This document shows positions 25,538 to 35,219 of a stretch of DNA of 64,000 nt, piece after piece; within the stretch, counting starts at the first letter, position 1; every line of letters starts with the position of its first letter. This DNA comes from Pelagibacterium nitratireducens (GTDB lineage Bacteria; Pseudomonadota; Alphaproteobacteria; Rhizobiales; Devosiaceae). The position numbers and the translations under genes were made by a program. The stretch is taken from the NCBI RefSeq assembly GCF_037044555.1, contig NZ_CP146275.1, positions 496,001 to 560,000 on the forward strand, written 5' to 3'. The notes under the pieces are model-generated. The model was not told where the DNA came from, made no database searches, and worked only from the letters and a program-made list of their open reading frames with translations.

Positions 25538-27100
25538 ATGGTCGGGCCGAACAAGCGGTCGTGGCGTTGCATGCGTACAGAACTTTCCCTCACCAATATC
25601 TTGGCCGTCTATCGCGGAACTGCCTTTGCCGCAGGGGCGACCGGCTGCCTTATCGTGTTCACGGCGCTTGAAGCGCTGATTGCCGGCTGGTTGGGCGCAA
25701 GGCACGCAGAAGTGGTTTTGCCGGTCGTGGCCATTGCCGGGCTGGCGCTCATCGCGATCATCGTATGGGGCTATTTTTCGTTGCGCAGGGCGCTCAGCCT
25801 TGCCGAAACCCGGCGGCGCGATCTGCTGGCTTCTCTCAACCGTGACGCGCTCACCGGAGCGTTCAACCGCAAATATTTTCTCGACCGGCTGCGGGACATG
25901 GTGCGGGAGGCCGAGCGGATGCCGGTCGCCTATATCCAGATCGATATGGATCATCTCAAAGCCATCAACGACGGAACGGGGCATGCGGCAGGAGACCAGG
26001 CGCTGGTGCGGCTGGTGCGGACGCTCGAGGAATTGGTGCCCGGCGCGGTGATTGGCCGGTTGGGTGGGGACGAATTTGCCGTGGCACTGTCGGGGGTCAG
26101 TTCCAAGGCGGCGCTCAAACGGTTGGGAGACCGGGTGCTCGAAACGCTCGACCGCCCCGAACCTTTGGCTGGACGCGATGTGCGGCTGTCGGCCACAATG
26201 GGCATTGCTACGGCACCCGGCGATGCGGGCGATGCGGACACGCTGATTTCAAAGGCCGATCTTGCCCTTTACAAGGGCAAGAATGGCGGACGCGGGCGGG
26301 TGATCGCGTTTGAACGCGAGTTGCTCAGCGAGGAGCGCTATCAGCGCTTTATCGAGCGAGAATTGCGGGCGGCGATCCTTATGGATGAGCTCGAAATCCA
26401 CTATCAGCCGGTCTTTGGCCAGGATGGACGACAGCGTTCTGTCGAGGCGCTGGTGCGCTGGCGGCATTCGGTGCGGGGAATGATTTCGCCCGGAGCGTTC
26501 GTTCCGATTGCCGAACAGTCCGATCTGATCGCCAAGCTCGGGCAATGGGTTCTGCGGCGGGTTTGTGCCGATGTCCCGCGGCTGCCCACGAAGGTGGTGG
26601 CGATCAATGTATCGGCTGCAGAACTGCGCCATCCCGATTATGCCGCGCGGTTTGCAGAGGAGATTGCTGCGGCGGGGCTGATGGGCGAGCGGTTCATTGT
26701 CGAGATTACCGAAACGGCGCCATTGCACAAGAATTCTGCCGAGCGAAAGAATCTCGAATTCCTGCGGGCGCTGGGCGTGCGCATAGCCGTCGACGATTTC
26801 GGGGCCGGGCATGCAAGCCTCGGTTATCTGCGCGATCTCTCATTTGACATCCTGAAAATCGACAGGGCTTATGTTGCTGAAATCACTTCGCGGCCGGTGG
26901 ATTCGATGATTGTTGAATCGATCTGCAAGATCGCCAAAGGGTTGGGGATCGAGGTGATTGCCGAGGGCGTGGAGACGCCGGAGCAGCACGCGGCGCTGGT
27001 TGAGTTGGGCTGCACGGGGTTCCAGGGCTTTCTTTTGGGCCGGCCACAACCGCTCAGAGCCAAGATTGAAGCCGAAGACGCAGCAATCAAAGCGGCCTGA
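25538..27100 (+). CDS. Diguanylate cyclase/phosphodiesterase with GGDEF and EAL domains
   Basis: Membrane-bound c-di-GMP enzyme of 520 residues. Two membrane segments at about 25-48 and 58-82 have little between them. The GGDEF domain (about 95-255) keeps GRLGGDEFAVAL near 174; the inhibitory RxxD site is absent. The EAL domain (about 270-510) keeps VEALVRW, INVSAAELR, VEITETAP, VDDFGAGHASLGYL, LKIDR and AEGVET, so it should be an active phosphodiesterase. Both halves look catalytically intact and net activity cannot be predicted. An ATG at 25571 is an alternative start. It stands alone, like the other c-di-GMP genes here. Confidence 0.93.
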   Translation: MVGPNKRSWRCMRTELSLTNILAVYRGTAFAAGATGCLIVFTALEALIAGWLGARHAEVVLPVVAIAGLALIAIIVWGYFSLRRALSLAETRRRDLLASLNRDALTGAFNRKYFLDRLRDMVREAERMPVAYIQIDMDHLKAINDGTGHAAGDQALVRLVRTLEELVPGAVIGRLGGDEFAVALSGVSSKAALKRLGDRVLETLDRPEPLAGRDVRLSATMGIATAPGDAGDADTLISKADLALYKGKNGGRGRVIAFERELLSEERYQRFIERELRAAILMDELEIHYQPVFGQDGRQRSVEALVRWRHSVRGMISPGAFVPIAEQSDLIAKLGQWVLRRVCADVPRLPTKVVAINVSAAELRHPDYAARFAEEIAAAGLMGERFIVEITETAPLHKNSAERKNLEFLRALGVRIAVDDFGAGHASLGYLRDLSFDILKIDRAYVAEITSRPVDSMIVESICKIAKGLGIEVIAEGVETPEQHAALVELGCTGFQGFLLGRPQPLRAKIEAEDAAIKAA

Positions 27101-27189
27101 CCCCTGTGGGTTCTGTTGCGCACCGGTAGCCTTGATGGCTATAAGAGCGGTGAGTGGTAGGAACTTTTCGGCGTCAGGGAGACCGGGTT

Positions 27190-27612
27190 TTGGATATCAG
27201 AAAGATCAATGACCGCGTGAGCGTTTCGGGGCAGATCCTGCCGTCCGATGTCGAGACGATCAAGCAGGCGGGCTTTGTCTCGATCATCAACAACCGCCCC
27301 GATGACGAGGCACCGGACCAGCCGGCAGGTGCCGAAATCGCGACAGCTGCAAAGGCGGCTGGGCTTGGCTATTACGAAATTCCCATGGGCCGCGAGGGTG
27401 TGACCCCCGACATGGTGGCCGCCACCCGGCATGCGCTCGATGAGAGCGGCGGGCCGGTGTTTGCGTTTTGCCGCTCCGGCACGCGCTCGACGACGCTGTG
27501 GGCGCTCAGCCAGGCGGGCACCGAGACATCGGACGCAATCATCGATGCCGCGGCCGGGGCCGGCTACGACATGAGTCATCTGGCCGCGCATCTGGATAAG
27601 CCAATTTCCTGA
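27190..27612 (+). CDS. DUF442/TIGR01244 family phosphatase- or sulfurtransferase-like protein
   Basis: Small cytoplasmic protein of 140 residues with the dual-specificity-phosphatase-like fold of the DUF442 family, often fused to or beside beta-lactamase-fold persulfide dioxygenases. The catalytic loop CRSGTRS is at about residue 95, a CxxGxR pattern like the rhodanese loop. The TTG at 27190 is favoured: AGGGAGA lies about 8 bases upstream and LDIRKINDRVSVSGQI begins the domain. No dioxygenase gene adjoins it, so a role in sulfide or persulfide handling is only suggested. Confidence 0.8.
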   Translation: MDIRKINDRVSVSGQILPSDVETIKQAGFVSIINNRPDDEAPDQPAGAEIATAAKAAGLGYYEIPMGREGVTPDMVAATRHALDESGGPVFAFCRSGTRSTTLWALSQAGTETSDAIIDAAAGAGYDMSHLAAHLDKPIS

Positions 27613-27658
27613 CCGCCCGGTCGCCCAGGGCCCTTTCCCCTTTTGTACGGGGTTTCGT

Positions 27659-27681
27659 CCGGCCGTACGGCGGCCGGTTTT
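27659..27681 (+). terminator. Possible terminator upstream of pyruvate carboxylase
   Basis: CCGGCC (27659-27664), a 7-base loop, GGCCGG (27672-27677) and four T. It lies between the DUF442 gene and pyc. Confidence 0.5.
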
Positions 27682-27755
27682 AGTGACGGCAACACGATCT
27701 GCGGGCGTGTGTTCCCACGCGCCCCGACACGCTCTAGCAGGGGGTTTCCCAGTCC

Positions 27756-30700
27756 ATGGCCATCAAGAAGATTCTCGTCGCCAACCGCTCAGAGATCGCG
27801 ATCCGGGTGTTCCGAGCCGCCAATGAGCTGGGGCTGAAAACGGTTGCTGTGTTTGCCGAAGAGGACAAGCTGGCGCTGCATCGGTTCAAGGCGGACGAGG
27901 CGTATCTGATCGGGCAGGGCAAGGGGCCAGTGGAAGCCTATCTGCAGATCGACGAGTATATTCGCGTGGCCCGGATTTCGGGTGCCGATGCCATCCATCC
28001 CGGTTACGGGCTGTTGTCGGAAAGCCCTGAATTTGCCGATGCGTGCGAGGATGCAGGGATCATCTTTATCGGGCCCAAGGCGCAGACCATGCGCGATCTG
28101 GGCAACAAGGTCGCGGCCCGCAATATGGCGATCAAGGCGGGCGTGCCAGTGGTTCCTGCCACAGATCCCTTGCCCGACGATCTTGATGAAGTGGCGAAAA
28201 TGGCCGATGCGATCGGCTATCCGCTCATGCTCAAGGCGAGTTGGGGCGGCGGCGGACGCGGCATGCGACGCATCACCGACCCCAAACAACTGCGGTCCGA
28301 AGTGTCCGAAGGCAAGCGTGAGGCCAAGGCGGCGTTCGGCAAGGACGAGATGTATCTCGAAAAGCTTGTTGAAAAGGCCCGTCACGTCGAGGTCCAATTG
28401 CTCGGGGACGATCACGGCAATCTGGTGCATCTGTTCGAGCGCGATTGTTCGGTACAGCGGCGCAACCAGAAAGTGGTTGAGCGCGCGCCGGCGCCGTACC
28501 TCTCGGAAGAGACTCGCAAGGCGCTGACAGACGCGGCGCTGAAGCTGGGCAATGAGGCGGGTTACCGCTGTGCGGGGACCGTCGAGTTCCTGATGGATGC
28601 CCAGACCGACGAGTTCTACTTCATCGAGGTCAATCCGCGCATTCAGGTCGAGCATACGGTGACCGAAGAGGTTACGGGCATCGATATCGTCAAGGCGCAG
28701 ATCAAGGTTATGGACGGGGCGGCCATCGGGACGCCGCAATCGGGGGTGCCTGAACAAAAGGACATCGTTTTGCATGGCCATGCCCTGCAATGCCGGGTTA
28801 CCACTGAAGACCCGGAAGAAAACTTCATCCCCGATTACGGGCGGATAACGGCCTATCGCGGGGCGACTGGGTTCGGTGTGCGGCTCGATGGCGGGACGGC
28901 CTATTCGGGCGCGATCATCACCCGGTTCTACGACCCGCTCCTGGAAAAGGTGACCTGCTGGGCGCCGACGCCCGAAGAAGCGATTGCGCGGATGGACCGG
29001 GCGCTGCGCGAATTCCGCATTCGCGGTGTGTCGACCAATCTTGCGTTCCTCGAAAACATCATTTCGCACCCCAAATTCCGCGACAATACCTATACAACGC
29101 GGTTTATCGACACGACGCCCGAGCTCTTCGACATCGAAAAGCGCAAGGATCGGGCGACCAAGCTTTTGACCTATATCGCCGATGTGACGGTCAACGGTCA
29201 CCCTGAGGTGCGTGACCGGCCAAGGCCGCCAACCAATGCGGCGGCGCCGGTGATCCCGGAATATCCGCCGCTTTCCGTCGTCGAGGGCAGCCGGCAGATC
29301 CTCGAGCGCGATGGCGCCAAGGGGCTGGCTGACTGGATGAAGGCGCAAAAGCGGGTACTGTTCACCGACACGACGATGCGCGATGGGCACCAGAGCCTTC
29401 TGGCCACCCGCATGCGCACCTTCGACATGGAAAAGATCGCCAAGGCCTATAGTCGCGGCCTGCCTGACCTGTTTTCGCTCGAATGTTGGGGCGGGGCGAC
29501 GTTTGACGTTTCAATGCGGTTTCTGAACGAGGATCCATGGGAGCGGCTGAAAAAGATTCGGGAGGGGGCGCCCAACATTCTGACCCAGATGCTGCTGCGC
29601 GGGGCGAATGGTGTCGGTTACACCAATTATCCGGACAATGTCGTGCAGTTCTTCGTCAAGAAAGCTGCCGAGGGCGGGATCGATATTTTCCGGGTGTTCG
29701 ATTGCCTCAACTGGGTCGAGAACATGCGGGTCGCAATGGATGCGGTCATCGAGAGCGGCAAGGTCTGCGAGGGCGTCGTGTGCTACACCGGCGACATGCT
29801 CGACCCGGACCGGGCAAAATATGATCTGAAATACTATGTAGGGCTGGCCAAGGAACTCGAAGCTGCGGGCGCGCATGTGCTGGGCATCAAAGACATGGCC
29901 GGGGTAATGAAGGCGCCGGCGGCCAAGAAGCTGTTTGCGACGCTTAAAGGGGAGATCGGGTTACCGATTCATTTCCATACCCACGACACGTCGGGGGCTT
30001 CGGCGGCGACGGTGCTTGCGGCCTGTGAGGCCGGAGTGGACGCGGTCGATGCGGCGATGGATTCGTTTTCGGGCACGACGAGCCAGCCCACTCTTGGGTC
30101 TCTGGTCGCCGCGCTTGAAGGGACCGAGCGCGACGCGCAGCTTTCCCCCAAGGCGATCCGGGAAATCTCGTTTTACTGGGAAGCGGTGCGCACGCAGTAC
30201 CGGGCTTTCGAGAGCGATCTTAAGGGTGGTGCGTCCGAAGTCTATCTCCACGAAATGCCCGGCGGGCAATTCACCAATCTCAAGGAACAGGCCCGTTCGA
30301 TGGGGTTGGAAACCCGCTGGCACGAAGTCGCCCAGACCTATGCAGACGTCAACCAGATGTTCGGCGATATCGTCAAGGTGACGCCAAGCTCCAAAGTGGT
30401 GGGCGATATGGCGCTGGCCATGGTGTCGTCGGGTCTCAAGCGTGCCGACGTCGAGAACCCCGAAAAGGATGTGTCGTTCCCCGATTCGGTGATCGGGTTC
30501 TTTGCCGGCGATCTGGGCCAGCCGACTGGCGGGTTTCCTGAGGCGCTGCAAAAAAAGGTTCTGAAGGGGAAGAAGGTTCTGACCGAGCGCCCCGGCAAGG
30601 GGCTGGCTCCGACCGATCTCGAAGCAGAACGCAAGAAGGCCGAGGAGGCCTCTGGCATGGAAATCGACGATTTCCGGCTTGCCTCGTATCTCATGTATCC

Positions 30701-31196
30701 GAAAGTCTTTGCCGAATTCGCCAAGGCCCAGGACCTTTACGGGCCGACCGAAGTGCTGCCCACGCCCGTCTATTTTTACGGACTTAATCCGGCCGACGAG
30801 ATTATGGTCGATCTCGAAAAGGGCAAGACCATGGTGGTCCAGTTCCTCGGCCAGTCGGAAACCAATGAAAAGGGCATGGTGCGGGTGTTTTTCGACCTCA
30901 ACGGTCAGCCTCGCGCCGTGGCCGTTCCTGACCGGCTCAAGGCCGGCGACATCGTTGCCCGCCCCAAGGCAACAACAGGCGATGCTAAACAGGTTGGCGC
31001 ACCCATGCCGGGGGTTATCTCATCGTTGGCCGTGAAAGCTGGCCAGAAGGTCGAGGCTGGCGATGTGCTGCTTTCGATCGAAGCCATGAAGATGGAAACC
31101 GCGCTGCACGCCGAGGCCGACGGGACCGTGGCTGAAGTTCTCGTCAAGCCCGGCGATCAGATCGATGCCAAGGATCTGTTGATCCGGCTGGACTAA
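27756..31196 (+). CDS. pyc: Pyruvate carboxylase
   Basis: Single-chain anaplerotic enzyme that makes oxaloacetate from pyruvate, bicarbonate and ATP; 1146 residues, normal for the alpha4 form. The biotin carboxylase part (about 1-450) has KILVANRSEIAIRVFRAA, the glycine-rich ATP-grasp loop SWGGGGRGMR and IEVNPRIQVEHTVTEE. The carboxyltransferase barrel (about 530-800) has FTDTTMRDGHQSLLATRMR and the metal-bound lysine in LGIKDMAG (about 712). A tetramerisation/allosteric region follows, then the biotin domain with the biotinyl lysine in EAMKMET (about 1110). It is transcribed alone; AGGGGG precedes the ATG. Confidence 0.98.
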   Translation: MAIKKILVANRSEIAIRVFRAANELGLKTVAVFAEEDKLALHRFKADEAYLIGQGKGPVEAYLQIDEYIRVARISGADAIHPGYGLLSESPEFADACEDAGIIFIGPKAQTMRDLGNKVAARNMAIKAGVPVVPATDPLPDDLDEVAKMADAIGYPLMLKASWGGGGRGMRRITDPKQLRSEVSEGKREAKAAFGKDEMYLEKLVEKARHVEVQLLGDDHGNLVHLFERDCSVQRRNQKVVERAPAPYLSEETRKALTDAALKLGNEAGYRCAGTVEFLMDAQTDEFYFIEVNPRIQVEHTVTEEVTGIDIVKAQIKVMDGAAIGTPQSGVPEQKDIVLHGHALQCRVTTEDPEENFIPDYGRITAYRGATGFGVRLDGGTAYSGAIITRFYDPLLEKVTCWAPTPEEAIARMDRALREFRIRGVSTNLAFLENIISHPKFRDNTYTTRFIDTTPELFDIEKRKDRATKLLTYIADVTVNGHPEVRDRPRPPTNAAAPVIPEYPPLSVVEGSRQILERDGAKGLADWMKAQKRVLFTDTTMRDGHQSLLATRMRTFDMEKIAKAYSRGLPDLFSLECWGGATFDVSMRFLNEDPWERLKKIREGAPNILTQMLLRGANGVGYTNYPDNVVQFFVKKAAEGGIDIFRVFDCLNWVENMRVAMDAVIESGKVCEGVVCYTGDMLDPDRAKYDLKYYVGLAKELEAAGAHVLGIKDMAGVMKAPAAKKLFATLKGEIGLPIHFHTHDTSGASAATVLAACEAGVDAVDAAMDSFSGTTSQPTLGSLVAALEGTERDAQLSPKAIREISFYWEAVRTQYRAFESDLKGGASEVYLHEMPGGQFTNLKEQARSMGLETRWHEVAQTYADVNQMFGDIVKVTPSSKVVGDMALAMVSSGLKRADVENPEKDVSFPDSVIGFFAGDLGQPTGGFPEALQKKVLKGKKVLTERPGKGLAPTDLEAERKKAEEASGMEIDDFRLASYLMYPKVFAEFAKAQDLYGPTEVLPTPVYFYGLNPADEIMVDLEKGKTMVVQFLGQSETNEKGMVRVFFDLNGQPRAVAVPDRLKAGDIVARPKATTGDAKQVGAPMPGVISSLAVKAGQKVEAGDVLLSIEAMKMETALHAEADGTVAEVLVKPGDQIDAKDLLIRLD

Positions 31197-31228
31197 AAAA
31201 GGACGGCGCGGGAAATCCGGGCCGTCCA
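31194..31228 (-). terminator. Terminator for the DUF3309 gene, overlapping the pyc stop
   Basis: Read on the minus strand: a stem of GGACGGC paired with GCCGTCC (31221-31227 and 31201-31207, extended imperfectly) followed by six T complementary to 31195-31200. The T-run coincides with the pyc stop codon region, so two convergent genes share the space. Confidence 0.65.
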
Positions 31229-31251
31229 AGGGGAGGAGATCAATCATAGAG

Positions 31252-31267
31252 CCCGGGGAACCCCGGG
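31252..31267. repeat. Short palindrome CCCGGGG-AA-CCCCGGG
   Basis: A perfect 7-base inverted repeat with a 2-base centre in the gap between pyc and the DUF3309 gene, 43 bases past the DUF3309 stop on its strand. It may extend the terminator region. Confidence 0.4.
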
Positions 31268-31310
31268 AGTGACAGTCCGCGCCGGAAAGGATGCGCGAGC
31301 CGTCAAAAAG

Positions 31311-31469
31311 CTAGATCGTACCCATCAACATCAGGATGAGGATAACGACCAGAATGACACCGAGAATACCGGTCGGGCCGTACCCCCAGGCGCGCGAATA
31401 ACCCCAAGTGGGCAAAGCGCCGATTAAAAGCAAAATCAAGATGATAATCAGAATTGTCGAAAGGCCCAT
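31311..31469 (-). CDS. DUF3309 family small membrane protein
   Basis: A 52-residue hydrophobic protein. The reading MGLSTILIIILILLLIGALP, then TWGYSRAWGYGPTG, then a second hydrophobic stretch ending LMLMGTI matches the DUF3309 pattern of two membrane segments around a WxYGP turn, common in rhizobia. GAGGG lies 10 bases before the ATG. Function is unknown; members are often seen near stress or envelope genes. It is convergent with pyc and followed by its own terminator. Confidence 0.88.
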   Translation of the reverse strand: MGLSTILIIILILLLIGALPTWGYSRAWGYGPTGILGVILVVILILMLMGTI

Positions 31470-31548
31470 TTTTCAAATTCCCTCACAGTGACCATTATGG
31501 CCCGTAAAACTTTTGTGAGGGACAAATGGTTCCCGCGGACAGGTTATT

Positions 31549-31860
31549 TTACATACGGCGCGCCGTTCCATCGATGATCGGGCCGTCCCTGCGCGCGCGA
31601 ACCGGTGCGGTTACCGGCAGGCGCGAAACGATCCAACTGACCAGGAGCGGCACCAGAATAATGTCGTCGACCCAACCGAGCAGCGGAATGAAATCCGTGA
31701 TCAGATCGATGGGCCAGACCAGATAGGCCGCGGCCGCAAAGGTCGCGAACTTGAGATAGAGCGGGGTGCCCGGCGACCAGAAGGCCTTCCAGAGCAAAAG
31801 CGCTTCCTTGCGAAACCGCAGGAAGCGAGGCAGCAGGAGGGAAGCGAGGTTCTTTATCAT
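31549..31860 (-). CDS. DUF1232 (YkvA-like) membrane protein
   Basis: A 103-residue protein with the DUF1232 hallmark AAYLVWPIDLITDFIPLLGWVDDIILVPLL at about residues 43-72, comprising two short hydrophobic stretches. Family function is unknown. It is 79 bases upstream of the DUF3309 gene on the same strand and could share its transcript. Confidence 0.88.
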   Translation of the reverse strand: MIKNLASLLLPRFLRFRKEALLLWKAFWSPGTPLYLKFATFAAAAYLVWPIDLITDFIPLLGWVDDIILVPLLVSWIVSRLPVTAPVRARRDGPIIDGTARRM

Positions 31861-31923
31861 GAGTTCTAGATAGGGATCGGCGAGCAGCGTTCAAGGCCGC
31901 TAAAGCATTTCAGCGCTTCTTGG

Positions 31924-32003
31924 AATCGCTTCAATTTCTCGCAGTCTTTATTGGTCGTGCTTCCGAACAGGATAAGTGGTGCCCACTTATCCTGGAAGCA
32001 CTC
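31924..32003. repeat. Dispersed intergenic repeat, copy 2 (perfect nested hairpin)
   Basis: Upstream of ispG. After AATCGCTTCAATTTCTCGCA and GTCTTTATTGG comes a nested stem: GTGCTTCC (31957-31964) pairs with GGAAGCAC (31994-32001), and AGGATAAGTGG (31969-31979) pairs with CCACTTATCCT (31983-31993) around a TGC loop. Both arms are perfect, 19 paired bases in all. The left half aligns with the copy at 10624. Confidence 0.75.
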
Positions 32004-32078
32004 TTGGTCGCACGGGTGTAACATTGCGCTGGTCTTTGTGAAGGCTTATGTGTTCGACGAGAACAAAGAGTACGGGTC

Positions 32079-33323
32079 ATGTCAGGTCCAGCGCAGCGCA
32101 AAACAACGGTCGGGGTCGATGTCGGCGGAGTGATGGTGGGAGGCGGCGGCCCCATTGTGGTCCAGTCGATGACCAATACCGACACCGCCGATATCGATGC
32201 AACAGTGCGTCAGGTCGCGGCGCTGGCGAGGGCCGGTTCGGAGATTGTCCGCATTACCGTGGACCGGGACGAGGCCGCCGCTGCGGTGCCTCATATCCGC
32301 GACCGGCTTATGGTGCGCGGTGTCAACGTGCCGCTGGTGGGCGATTTCCACTATATCGGGCACAAGCTGCTGTCCGACCATCCCGCGTGTGCGGAGGCTT
32401 TGGCCAAGTACCGGATCAATCCGGGCAATGTTGGTTTCAAGGACAAGCGCGACAAGCAATTCTCCCAGATGATCGAGATCGCCAACCGGTACGACAAGCC
32501 GGTGCGGATCGGGGTCAATTGGGGCTCGCTCGATCAGGAATTGCTGACCGTTCTGATGGATGAAAACGCGGGCCGTACCGAACCCTGGAGCGCAGCGCAT
32601 GTGCAGCGCGAAGCCATCATCCGCTCGGCAATCCTTTCGGCCGAGCGGGCCGAAGAACTGGGTATGGGGCGCGACAAGATCATCCTGTCGACCAAGGTGT
32701 CGGACGTCCAGCAGCTGATTTCGGTCTACCAGGAACTGGCGGTGCGTTGCGATTACGCGCTGCATCTGGGACTAACCGAAGCGGGAATGGGGTCCAAGGG
32801 GATCGTCGCCTCCTCGGCGGCGCTGGGCATCCTGCTGCAGCAGGGTATTGGCGATACGATCCGCATTTCGCTGACCCCCGAACCGGACGGCGACCGGACG
32901 CTTGAGGTCAAGGTGGCGCAGGAATTGCTCCAGACAATGGGGTTTCGCCAGTTCGTGCCTGTGGTAGCGGCTTGCCCCGGTTGCGGCCGGACGACGTCGA
33001 CGACGTTTCAGACTTTGGCAAAAGATATCCAGGACCATCTCTCAACCTCAATGCCTGAATGGCGGGAGAAATATCCTGGCGTTGAGGCCATGAGCGTTGC
33101 GGTGATGGGGTGCATCGTCAACGGGCCGGGGGAATCCAAGCACGCCGATATCGGCATTTCGCTGCCCGGCACCGGGGAAACGCCATCGGCGCCTGTGTTT
33201 ATAGAGGGCCAGAAGGTGACGACGCTCAAGGGCGCCGATGTTGCCGACCAGTTCAAGCGCATGGTTGCCGATTATATTGAAAACCGGTTCGGGGCAGGGC
33301 GGGCCAAGCCAGCGGCGGAATGA
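32079..33323 (+). CDS. ispG: 4-hydroxy-3-methylbut-2-enyl diphosphate synthase
   Basis: Iron-sulfur enzyme of the non-mevalonate isoprenoid pathway that reductively opens MEcPP, 414 residues. It starts with the GcpE barrel ([30 protein letters not shown]) and has the [4Fe-4S] ligands in [10 protein letters not shown] (about 305-314) and GCIVNGPGE (about 347-355). Its stop overlaps the first of two GNAT genes. Farnesyl diphosphate synthase, a later pathway enzyme, lies 1 kb away on the other strand. Confidence 0.97.
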   Translation: MSGPAQRKTTVGVDVGGVMVGGGGPIVVQSMTNTDTADIDATVRQVAALARAGSEIVRITVDRDEAAAAVPHIRDRLMVRGVNVPLVGDFHYIGHKLLSDHPACAEALAKYRINPGNVGFKDKRDKQFSQMIEIANRYDKPVRIGVNWGSLDQELLTVLMDENAGRTEPWSAAHVQREAIIRSAILSAERAEELGMGRDKIILSTKVSDVQQLISVYQELAVRCDYALHLGLTEAGMGSKGIVASSAALGILLQQGIGDTIRISLTPEPDGDRTLEVKVAQELLQTMGFRQFVPVVAACPGCGRTTSTTFQTLAKDIQDHLSTSMPEWREKYPGVEAMSVAVMGCIVNGPGESKHADIGISLPGTGETPSAPVFIEGQKVTTLKGADVADQFKRMVADYIENRFGAGRAKPAAE

Positions 33324-33793
33324 GCTCTGTTCTCCTTGATAGCATTGTAACGCTTGATTCGCGGGTTTTGGCTGATCACACGACAGAAGCGGGCGACGCG
33401 TTTGATGTTGCGGATTATCGGCAAAAGGTTGCGGCATCGCTCGAAAAATCTCAACTGATCTGCGTCGAGCGGAATGGCCGGCATGTGGCTCATACCTATT
33501 TCTGGCCGCTGGCGGAGGGGCGCTGGTTTGTCGGTGCGTTCAGTGTCGATCCGGCGCATCGCAACGCATCGGTTCTGGCCGAAATCGGGCGGCGGATGGC
33601 GGCTATCATGGAAGACAAGGGTATCGAGACGCTCGAAAGCCATGTCTATCGCACCAATACATTGTCATTGGCGTTCCATGAAAAGCTTGGGTTTGAGCGG
33701 TTCATGGAAAACGAAAAGGGGTTCGCCCTTCGTATCGAGCGGGCGCGCATTGCGGGATCGGCGCTCGGCAGGCGTTTGGGCCGGCGGCGATGA
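33320..33793 (+). CDS. GNAT-family N-acetyltransferase
   Basis: A 157-residue acyl-CoA-dependent transferase. The fold shows in [38 protein letters not shown] in place of the usual Q/RxxGxG/A loop, and [16 protein letters not shown]. The acetyl-CoA loop is atypical. It is coupled by ATGA overlaps to ispG upstream and another GNAT downstream. Substrate unknown. Confidence 0.8.
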   Translation: MSSVLLDSIVTLDSRVLADHTTEAGDAFDVADYRQKVAASLEKSQLICVERNGRHVAHTYFWPLAEGRWFVGAFSVDPAHRNASVLAEIGRRMAAIMEDKGIETLESHVYRTNTLSLAFHEKLGFERFMENEKGFALRIERARIAGSALGRRLGRRR

Positions 33794-34260
33794 GCACGAT
33801 TACCATTCGCCCGGCGCTGGCGGGAGACGCCGAAGAGGCGGCTGCGCTGCTGCGGCGCTCGATTGTCGAGCTTTGCGTACCCGACCATGGCAATGATGCC
33901 GAGCGGCTGGAGCACTGGCTTTCCAACAAGACGCCCGAGTACTTTTTGAAGTGGATCGATGATCCGCTCAATACGATTTTTGTGGCTTTCGCCAATGGCC
34001 ACATGGCCAGCGCCGGAGGGGTTCGGGAGAGGGAGGGGATCGTCCTCAACTATGTGCATCCCGAGAGCCGGTTCATGGGCGTATCGGGGGCGATGATGGT
34101 TCATCTCGAACAGATGTTGAGCGCGCGGGGGGAGTCAGTGGCCTATCTGGTCAGCACGATAACCGCGCGGCGGTTCTATGAGGCGAGAGGGTACCGCGAA
34201 CGCGATCTCTTGCCTGAACAGCGACCGGCTTACGGAATTGCCATGGAAAAGCGGCTTTAG
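33790..34260 (+). CDS. GNAT-family N-acetyltransferase
   Basis: A 156-residue transferase with ITIRPALAGDAEEAAALLRRS at the start, a central MASAGGVREREGIVLNYVHPESRFMG strand region and ARRFYEARGYRERD at the end. The pantetheine loop VSGAMMVHLEQML is a loose form of the usual RxxGxG/A. ATGA overlap with the preceding GNAT; its stop overlaps the stop of the convergent farnesyl diphosphate synthase gene. Confidence 0.82.
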   Translation: MSTITIRPALAGDAEEAAALLRRSIVELCVPDHGNDAERLEHWLSNKTPEYFLKWIDDPLNTIFVAFANGHMASAGGVREREGIVLNYVHPESRFMGVSGAMMVHLEQMLSARGESVAYLVSTITARRFYEARGYRERDLLPEQRPAYGIAMEKRL

Positions 34261-35147
34261 TGACTGCGGTCGGCGAAATGCCGAATGAGCGACCGGAGGC
34301 GATCTGCGCTTGGGCCGAAATTCTCCAGCGCATCGAGACCGTTCACTACGGCATCATCCAAGACCTTCCGGGCGGCATCAAGGCCGTTGCGGGCAATGAT
34401 CGTTGACTTGTTTTGCGCCACATCCTTGCCGGCGGTCTTGCCCAGCGCATCGGAGGTGGCGGTGACATCGAGGATGTCATCTGCGATCTGGAAGGCGAGC
34501 CCGGCGGCGGTCCCGAAGCGGATCAGTTCGGCCCGCTGGGTGGAGTTGGCATTGCCGAGAATGGCGCCCATTTCAACGCCCACCCGGATCAGGGCGCCGG
34601 TTTTTTTGGCCTGCATCGTGAAAATCGCGTCTTCGTCGAGCGGGTTTGTTTCGCCTTCGATATCGAGGACCTGTCCACCCACCATGCCGGCGGATCCGGC
34701 TGCATGGGCGAGGGTCAGAACCAGTTCGGCGCGGATGGCTGGATCGGGATGGCTGCGCGGATCGGACAACAGTGCGAAAGCTTCAGTCAGAAGCGCGTCG
34801 CCGGCCAGGATGGCGAGAGCCGGATCGAAGGCTTTCCAGACGGTGGGTTTGCCGCGGCGGAGTTCGTCATGGTCCATGTCGGGCAGATCGTCATGGACGA
34901 GGGAATAACAATGGATCATTTCGAGTGCGGCGCCCACAGCGAGGCTTTTTTCGTGCGGCACGTCAAACAGCGAAGCGGAAAGGCGCACGAGGAAGGGGCG
35001 CAGGCGCTTGCCGCCGCCCAGCGTACCGTGCGCGATGGCGGCCAAGAGGCGCTCGGGGGCGTCGAGCGTTGCAATATGGGCGGCCAGAAACGCTTCGGTC
35101 TGGGTGGCGCAATCGGCAAGCTGGGAATCGAATTGATCTTCGGTCAT
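34257..35147 (-). CDS. ispA: Farnesyl diphosphate synthase (polyprenyl synthetase)
   Basis: Makes C15 prenyl diphosphate from IPP and DMAPP, 296 residues from the ATG at 35147; an ATG at 35177 would add ten residues and no good ribosome site decides. It has GGGKRLRPFLV, the first aspartate motif in HDDLPDMDHDELRRGKPT (about 85-102), GDALLTEAF, and the second motif in QIADDILDVTATSDALGKTAGKD (about 225-247). Geranylgeranyl or geranyl products cannot be excluded. It is divergent from mtgA. Confidence 0.93.
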   Translation of the reverse strand: MTEDQFDSQLADCATQTEAFLAAHIATLDAPERLLAAIAHGTLGGGKRLRPFLVRLSASLFDVPHEKSLAVGAALEMIHCYSLVHDDLPDMDHDELRRGKPTVWKAFDPALAILAGDALLTEAFALLSDPRSHPDPAIRAELVLTLAHAAGSAGMVGGQVLDIEGETNPLDEDAIFTMQAKKTGALIRVGVEMGAILGNANSTQRAELIRFGTAAGLAFQIADDILDVTATSDALGKTAGKDVAQNKSTIIARNGLDAARKVLDDAVVNGLDALENFGPSADRLRSLIRHFADRSH

Positions 35148-35219
35148 GGCAAGATTTGCTAAAGCCTCCGTGTCCATTCTACAAGCGCGCTCGTTTGCGA
35201 CTGAACCGGGAGGCGACAT

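Noticed and set aside
27789..29390. Long open frame of 533 codons on the minus strand opposite pyc
   Set aside because: A shadow of the strong GC-rich plus-strand gene; the predicted protein has no domain and pyc is unmistakable. The same reasoning removes the long opposite frames at 4405-5514, 7464-8723, 22630-23835, 35961-37208, 57358-58983 and 59281-60486.
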